DNA from: GCA-2687515 sp046582475
GTDB lineage: Bacteria; Pseudomonadota; Alphaproteobacteria; Rhodospirillales; UBA2165
DNA: 10,564 bases
Direction: 5' to 3'
NCBI GenBank assembly: GCA_046582475.1
Contig: JAYGEH010000107.1
Coordinates: forward strand, 1-10,564
Positions 6,627 to 10,564 of this stretch are shown in pieces; the stretch's first letter is position 1; every line of letters starts with the position of its first letter. A program made the position numbers and the translations under genes. Below the pieces are notes generated by a model, which was given only the letters and a program-made list of their open reading frames with translations, had not been told where the DNA came from and searched no databases.

Positions 6627-6839
6627 TCAGTCTTGTTTGGCGGCACGCCTGCCATGGTTGGTGATCGTTATCATATCGAAACCATTCGCCACATGTTCGG
6701 TCTTGATCCAGGCCTTTTGCTCACACTCACTCAGGGTGCGCTGTAATATGGTTCCGGCCAGATTGTCGGAGATCGCGATGTCGCCGGACATGATCAAAAG
6801 TTCAAGAAAGAGCCTTTGTTGCGGGAGGATTGTTGCCAT
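6627..6839 (-). CDS. Small winged-helix-like hypothetical protein
   Basis: 70 residues from the ATG at 6839. The frame is open up to 6944, but that longer version would overlap the divergent GT61 gene. The sequence reads as a single compact domain: a helix (QQRLFLELLIMSGD), then a helix pair with TILQRTLSECEQKAWIKTE, and a beta-wing-like end (GFDMITITNHGRRAA). The pattern RTLxECExxxWI followed by ITxxGR resembles small winged-helix proteins of the MarR-like kind. It may be a regulator or DNA-binding protein, but it could equally be structural. It sits 133 bases upstream of the MFS gene in the same direction and may be transcribed with it. The Shine-Dalgarno is weak. Regulation of the adjacent genes is only a guess. 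Confidence 0.55.
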   Translation of the reverse strand: MATILPQQRLFLELLIMSGDIAISDNLAGTILQRTLSECEQKAWIKTEHVANGFDMITITNHGRRAAKQD

Positions 6840-6928
6840 TTGCTCGCCAGGGGACTTGAATTGACGGGATCGTATCTGCGACAAACGATTACAATGCCAC
6901 CATGCAAAATTCAAACACAGTCTATTAA
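6840..6928. promoter_or_regulatory. Divergent intergenic region between winged-helix and GT61 genes
   Basis: These 89 bases must hold promoters for both directions. On the plus strand TACAAT at 6890-6895 is a good -10 candidate (5 of 6 consensus), but TTGACG at 6861-6866 is 23 bases upstream, too far for a standard sigma-70 spacing. No operator repeat was found. An 8-codon open frame (6902-6928) ends directly before the GT61 ATG. Confidence 0.3.
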
Positions 6929-8620
6929 ATGGCTTCTTTGACAATCGATGACGCCTTGCAATTGGCGACCGGACATTTTCAGGCGGGCCGCACCGATGCC
7001 GCCAAAGCGGCGCTGGATGCCATACTCGGCGAAGCGCCCGACTGCGCCGACGCCCATAATCTGCTTGGCTTGACCGCCCACAAAACCGGCGCCCTGGAGG
7101 CGGCTTTGACGTCGATCGGCGAAGCCGTCCGTCTGGTGCCGAAAGACGCCAATTATATTTCCAACTTGGGCGTCGTGCACAAAACCAGGGGCGATTTGGG
7201 CCAAGCCGAAACCTGTTTTCGGCGCGCCGCCCAATTGGAGCCGGAAAAGGCGAGTTTTCAATTCAATCTTGGCCAAACCCTGTATCAGGATGGCCGCGAT
7301 GAGGACGCCGCCGGAGCCTTGGCCCGTGCCGTCGAGCTGCGGCCCGATTACGTCAATGCCTTGAACGAGCTGGGCAATTGCCTGCGCGATTTGGGCCGCA
7401 GCGATGGCGATCCGGCGCTGCTCACCCGCGCCCTCGCCTGTTTCGACCGCATCGCCGCCAGCCAGCCGGGATTTCACGGTCTGGCCTGGTCCCGGTTCCG
7501 GGTGCTGCGCGAACGGGCGCGGCTGGAGCTTGACGGCGGCGACTTAGATACGGCACTGGCCACCTGCGAAGAGGGCGAAGCCGTACTGGCCGGTGCCGAC
7601 TGGCTGCCCGCCGGGGCGACGTTGGCGGCATCGGGCGTGCAATCCAGCCTGCAAACATTCCAAATCGCCAACCCGCCAGCCATTTCCTTCGGCGCGGCAT
7701 CGGTCAAAACCTACAAAGATGCGCGCCTGTTGCCTGGCGACCGCGAATGGTTCCTGGCCGATGGCGGTGACATTCATTTGACCGACATGGCCAATACAAC
7801 GCCGGAAGTCAGCCCGTATGTGATCGTTGCCGGCGCGCATCAGGCGGTTCTCCGCATGCCCGCCGACGTGGTCCGGTTTTCCGATGCGCCTTTGTTCCTG
7901 GTCGGTGGCAGCCGCAATTATTACCATTGGATGCTGGATTATCTGCCGCGCCTGGCGCTCGCCGGCGAGGATGTAAAATTGCTTGTGAATGCCGGGCGCG
8001 CGCCGTTCCAAGACGAATGCCTTGCCTTGCTTGGCATTGGCGCGGAGCGGCTCGCCGGCGCCCCGGAAGGGCTGCAAATCCTCTGCGATAGCTTGTATGT
8101 GGCGGCGATCCCGGTGCGTGATATGCGCCTCGATAGCGCCGCCCTCGCCTGGCTGCGGGATGTTTTTGCGCCCTTGGCCCTGGCCGGCGCCGTTCCGTCC
8201 CCGAAGCGCCGCCTTTATGTATCCAGGAAAGATGCATCCCTCAGGCGTGTCGCCAACGAGACCGAGGTTTTGGACGCCCTGCAGCCGCTGGGTTTCGAGG
8301 TGATCGTCGGCGGCGATTTAAGCGTTGCCGAACAAATCCGGCTGTTTTCCGGGGCCGAGATGGTGGTGGCCCCGAACGGCGCCGCCTTCGCCAACCTGGT
8401 GTTCGCACCCCCCGGCGCCTTCGTCGTCGAATTGTCGGCGGCGCTAAGGGTGCAATACAGCTTCATTCCCCTGCTTTGCCAGGATTGCGGCCATGATTTC
8501 GCGCTTTTGCACTGCGGTTCGGTGCCCAGCCCGGAACAAACCCTCAGCGCCAATAACCAGGACCATGACATGCATGTGCCGGTGGATCGGCTGGTCGATT
8601 TGATTCGCGGGCACCCGTAA
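6929..8620 (+). CDS. TPR protein fused to GT61 (DUF563) glycosyltransferase
   Basis: 563 residues from the ATG at 6929, without a clear Shine-Dalgarno. Residues about 1-215 are TPR repeats (e.g. AKAALDAILGEAPDCADAHNLLG, ETCFRRAAQLEPEKASFQFNLG, DAAGALARAVELRPDYVNALNELG). Residues about 255-563 match glycosyltransferase family 61: NYYHWMLDYLPRL (330-342), RRLYVSRKDASLRR (427-440), and GAEMVVAPNGAAFANLVFAPPG (475-496), the conserved C-terminal sugar-nucleotide motif. There the usual His of HGA is Asn483. GT61 enzymes transfer pentoses or hexosamines in plants and act in bacteria on surface glycans or proteins. No signal peptide or membrane segment is seen, so it is probably a cytoplasmic transferase, with the TPR part binding an acceptor or partner. 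It stands alone between the divergent winged-helix gene and imuA. It has the same TPR-plus-GT architecture as the gene at 1791-2996, but with an unrelated GT fold. Confidence 0.88.
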   Translation: MASLTIDDALQLATGHFQAGRTDAAKAALDAILGEAPDCADAHNLLGLTAHKTGALEAALTSIGEAVRLVPKDANYISNLGVVHKTRGDLGQAETCFRRAAQLEPEKASFQFNLGQTLYQDGRDEDAAGALARAVELRPDYVNALNELGNCLRDLGRSDGDPALLTRALACFDRIAASQPGFHGLAWSRFRVLRERARLELDGGDLDTALATCEEGEAVLAGADWLPAGATLAASGVQSSLQTFQIANPPAISFGAASVKTYKDARLLPGDREWFLADGGDIHLTDMANTTPEVSPYVIVAGAHQAVLRMPADVVRFSDAPLFLVGGSRNYYHWMLDYLPRLALAGEDVKLLVNAGRAPFQDECLALLGIGAERLAGAPEGLQILCDSLYVAAIPVRDMRLDSAALAWLRDVFAPLALAGAVPSPKRRLYVSRKDASLRRVANETEVLDALQPLGFEVIVGGDLSVAEQIRLFSGAEMVVAPNGAAFANLVFAPPGAFVVELSAALRVQYSFIPLLCQDCGHDFALLHCGSVPSPEQTLSANNQDHDMHVPVDRLVDLIRGHP

Positions 8621-8675
8621 GTCTCGCCCGGATTTCCCCTGTCCGATAAAATTTCCGCGATGCGCACGATTGCGG

Positions 8676-8704
8676 TTGACGAATGGTTGTGTTTTCTTTA
8701 GAAC
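8676..8704 (+). promoter_or_regulatory. imuA-imuB promoter, sigma-70 type
   Basis: TTGACG (8676-8681, 5 of 6 consensus) and TAGAAC (8699-8704, 4 of 6) are separated by 17 bases, the ideal spacing. The -10 overlaps the LexA box, so LexA binding would block RNA polymerase. It sits about 50 bases upstream of the imuA ATG. Confidence 0.55.
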
Positions 8705-8715
8705 AAAATAAGAAC
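8701..8715 (+). promoter_or_regulatory. LexA (SOS) box, GAAC-N7-GAAC
   Basis: GAAC at 8701-8704 and GAAC at 8712-8715 are separated by seven A/T-only bases. This is the direct-repeat SOS box of Alphaproteobacteria, unlike the palindromic enterobacterial box. It lies 40 bases upstream of imuA, the expected target, and overlaps the predicted -10 hexamer. Confidence 0.85.
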
Positions 8716-8754
8716 AATCAATAGACTCAGACAGCCAAAAGGGAATCCGCAACC

Positions 8755-9645
8755 ATGTCCGCTGCTGTTTTCGCCCAACCATCACCGTCAGATTTTGCGG
8801 CAGATCCGGGCCTTCTTGCCCACTTGCGCGCCCGTGTCCAGAGCCTCGAGAATCCCGGCGAATGGGCGCACGCAGCCAGCGCCCGGGCCGCCAAGACCGT
8901 GTCCGTTGGCGCCGCCGCTATCGATGCCGCCCTGCCCTGGAACGGATTGGCGGCCCAGGGTTTACACGAAATCTTCGGCGATGCGGCGGTTTTCGGCTTC
9001 TGCGCCAGCCTGCTGGTCCGCCTTTTGGTTCATACGGATGCCCCCATTCTCTGGTGCCGGCGGGCGCGGGATCCGTACGGTGAGCTTTATGGCCAGGGGC
9101 TGGCCGCCAGCGGCCTCGATCCGGAACGGCTGATCCTGGTGCAGGGCCGCGATGATACCGAAATTCTGTGGGCCATGGAGGAAGGCCTCCGCTCCGCCGC
9201 CCTCGCCGCCGTCGTCGGCATGCCCCGCAAAATCCCGCCCATCGCCGGGCGCCGCCTGCAACTGGCGGCCGAGACAAGCGGCACCGCCGGCTTCCTGCTG
9301 CGTCCCGAGGACGACCGCTCCGCCAGGCGGCAGACGGCGACCAGCGCGGCCTTAAGCCGCTGGCGGGTGCTGTCCGCCCCCAGCCAGCCGCGCCGGGCTA
9401 ATGCGGGCCGAATGATCGCCATGGGCTTGCCGCAATGGCGGCTGGAACTGCAACGCTGCCGCTTCAGCATGGCCAGCGGGCAAAATTTGAGAGAGGCCGG
9501 GAAACCCCGCGCCTGGTTGGTGGAATGGTGCAATGAAACGGGTAATTTCCCTCTGGTTGCCGAACTTCGCGACGGATCGGTTGCAACACCGGCAGGCGCA
9601 GAGGCAAACGGCCCAGCAAACGACCCGGCCGCGGACGCCGCATAG
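8755..9645 (+). CDS. imuA: ImuA, SOS mutagenesis protein (RecA-like)
   Basis: 296 residues, the usual size. The ATG at 8755 is preceded by AAAAGGGAA (GGGA ends 10 bases before). ImuA is a RecA-related, DNA-damage-induced partner of ImuB and the error-prone polymerase DnaE2 in translesion synthesis. Recognisable parts are GLAAQGLHEIFGDAAVFGFCASLLVRLL (about 65-92), in the place of the RecA ATP-binding loop but without an intact Walker A, WCRRARDPYGELYGQGLAASGLDPERLILVQGRDDTEILWAMEEGLRS (100-147), and ETSGTAGFLLRP (173-184). The tail includes QWRLELQRCRFS, typical of the family. It is LexA-controlled by the box upstream and overlaps imuB by 113 bases. The C-terminal 20 residues or so (Ala/Pro/Asn-rich) are poorly conserved and lie in that overlap. 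Confidence 0.9.
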   Translation: MSAAVFAQPSPSDFAADPGLLAHLRARVQSLENPGEWAHAASARAAKTVSVGAAAIDAALPWNGLAAQGLHEIFGDAAVFGFCASLLVRLLVHTDAPILWCRRARDPYGELYGQGLAASGLDPERLILVQGRDDTEILWAMEEGLRSAALAAVVGMPRKIPPIAGRRLQLAAETSGTAGFLLRPEDDRSARRQTATSAALSRWRVLSAPSQPRRANAGRMIAMGLPQWRLELQRCRFSMASGQNLREAGKPRAWLVEWCNETGNFPLVAELRDGSVATPAGAEANGPANDPAADAA

Positions 9646-10564
9646 CGCACCGGCCGAGAGCCCCTTGGCGACCGTCACCGCGGTCCATGGCGGCCAGCGC
9701 ATCGCCGCCGCCAATGGCGCGGCGCGGGCGGAGGGTATCAGCCCCGGCATGGCGCTGGCCGACGCGCGCGCGCTGTTGCCCAGCCTCGGCGTCCGCCAGA
9801 TGGCGCCGGAGGAAGATTTAGAGGCCCTGAAACGCCTGTCCCGGGCGGCCCTGCGGTATACGCCCTGGGTGGCCATCGATCCCCTCGGCGACAAAGACAG
9901 CGCCGGCTTTGGCAGCCTGGGCGGTGATGCCGGATTGTGGCTGGATGTGAGCGGCTGCGCCCACCTGTTCGGCGGCGAGGCGGCCCTGCTTGCCGATTTG
10001 ACCGGGCGGCTCCAAAGCCATGGCATCGGCGCCCGCGCCGCCATGGCAGCGACGCCGGGCGCCGCCTGGGCCCTGGCCCGCTTTGCCGAAGCCCCGAAAA
10101 CCGGGGGCCACAGCCTGGCGGCGGGCGGCGAGCGGGACGCTTTGGCGGCGCTGCCGGTGGCGGCGCTGCGCATCGGCGCCACGGCGGCGGAAGCCCTGGA
10201 GCGGGTCGGTCTCCGGCGCATCGGCGATCTTTTGCAAATGCCGCGCGGGCCCCTCGCCAGGCGCTTCGGGCGGGCCGTCCTTGAACGCCTGGATCAGGCC
10301 CTGGGCAAGACCGATGAGCCGGTCTCGCCCGGCCGTAAAAGCCCGCTTTTCCATGCCCGCCGGGTGTTTGCCGAACCCATCGCCCGGACCGAAGATATCG
10401 AAGCGGCCACCAACGGCCTGCTCAACCATATCGCGGCCGAACTGGAAACCGCCGGCCAGGGCGCCCGGCGGCTGGATCTCAACCTCTACCGGGTGGACAA
10501 TTCCGCCCAGCGGGTGCGCATCGGCACCTCGCGCCCGGTGCGCGACAGCGCCCATCTGGCGCGC
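9533..10564 (+). CDS. imuB: ImuB, Y-family polymerase-like translesion protein (3'-truncated by window edge)
   Basis: The first 344 residues; the frame is open to the last base of the window. The start MKRVISLWLPNFATDRL at ATG 9533 is the canonical ImuB N-terminus, so the long overlap with imuA is real. ImuB is a Y-family polymerase homologue that binds the beta clamp and recruits ImuA and DnaE2 to stalled forks. As in other ImuBs, the catalytic acids are missing: SLWLPNF replaces the Asp-bearing first motif, and no SIDE-type motif precedes GLWLDVSGCAHLFGGE (134-149). Helix-hairpin-helix-like residues follow (ALERVGLRRIGDLLQMPRGPLARRFG, 221-246), then the little-finger region with ARRVFAEPIARTEDI (275-289). 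The C-terminal clamp-binding part and any dnaE2 gene lie beyond the window. Confidence 0.93.
   Translation, partial: MKRVISLWLPNFATDRLQHRQAQRQTAQQTTRPRTPHSAPAESPLATVTAVHGGQRIAAANGAARAEGISPGMALADARALLPSLGVRQMAPEEDLEALKRLSRAALRYTPWVAIDPLGDKDSAGFGSLGGDAGLWLDVSGCAHLFGGEAALLADLTGRLQSHGIGARAAMAATPGAAWALARFAEAPKTGGHSLAAGGERDALAALPVAALRIGATAAEALERVGLRRIGDLLQMPRGPLARRFGRAVLERLDQALGKTDEPVSPGRKSPLFHARRVFAEPIARTEDIEAATNGLLNHIAAELETAGQGARRLDLNLYRVDNSAQRVRIGTSRPVRDSAHLAR

Noticed and set aside
8621..8675. Terminator after the GT61 gene
   Set aside because: No stem followed by a T-run could be found; the gene may end by Rho.
9352..10221. Open frames on the minus strand opposite imuA and imuB
   Set aside because: Ala/Arg/Pro-rich shadows of high-GC coding sequence; imuB has the conserved motifs.
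1..10564. CRISPR arrays, tRNA or rRNA genes, insertion sequences and attachment sites
   Set aside because: No regularly spaced repeats, tRNA-like cloverleaf, transposase or integrase motifs, or terminal inverted repeats were noticed on reading the window.

Overview
The window looks like chromosomal DNA from a high-GC alphaproteobacterium, probably of the Rhodospirillales type. The strongest clue is an imuA-imuB mutagenesis cassette preceded by a perfect direct repeat GAAC-N7-GAAC, the LexA (SOS) box form typical of Alphaproteobacteria. High-GC codon use, tightly overlapping genes and TPR-fused glycosyltransferases fit the same assignment. The exact genus cannot be read from the sequence.

Layout. 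(1) Positions 2-1777, plus strand: three closely overlapping genes. They are the 3' part of a DUF2589 protein, a small CxxC/CxxC zinc-ribbon protein with a very basic tail, and a 310-residue protein joining a peptidoglycan-binding (PG_binding_1) domain to an L,D-transpeptidase-like domain with no signal peptide. This block looks slightly less GC-rich than the rest and its function is unknown. It is the best candidate for an undescribed system. (2) Positions 1791-6839, minus strand: a convergent unit read right to left. It holds a small winged-helix-like protein, an MFS transporter, a 4,5-dihydroxyphthalate decarboxylase-family protein, a small dimeric alpha/beta-barrel (EthD-like) protein, a TauD/TfdA-type 2-oxoglutarate dioxygenase and, after a 61-base gap, a TPR protein with a C-terminal GT-A glycosyltransferase domain. 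A short hairpin plus T-run for this strand lies inside the end of the convergent transpeptidase-like gene. (3) Positions 6929-8620, plus strand: a TPR-GT61 glycosyltransferase, divergent from the winged-helix gene. (4) Positions 8676-10564, plus strand: a LexA-controlled promoter, imuA and the first 344 codons of imuB, which runs off the right edge.

How the genes may work together. The middle minus-strand genes read as a small uptake/export and catabolism unit (transporter, decarboxylase- or binding-protein-like protein, small barrel protein, Fe(II) dioxygenase). The substrate cannot be named from sequence; the decarboxylase family hints at an aromatic acid. The two TPR-glycosyltransferases belong to different GT families and suggest protein or envelope glycosylation. 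imuA-imuB is the SOS-induced error-prone translesion module that normally works with DnaE2, which is not in the window. No tRNA, rRNA, CRISPR array, insertion sequence or phage integration site was seen, and no stretch longer than 300 bases lacks a gene.
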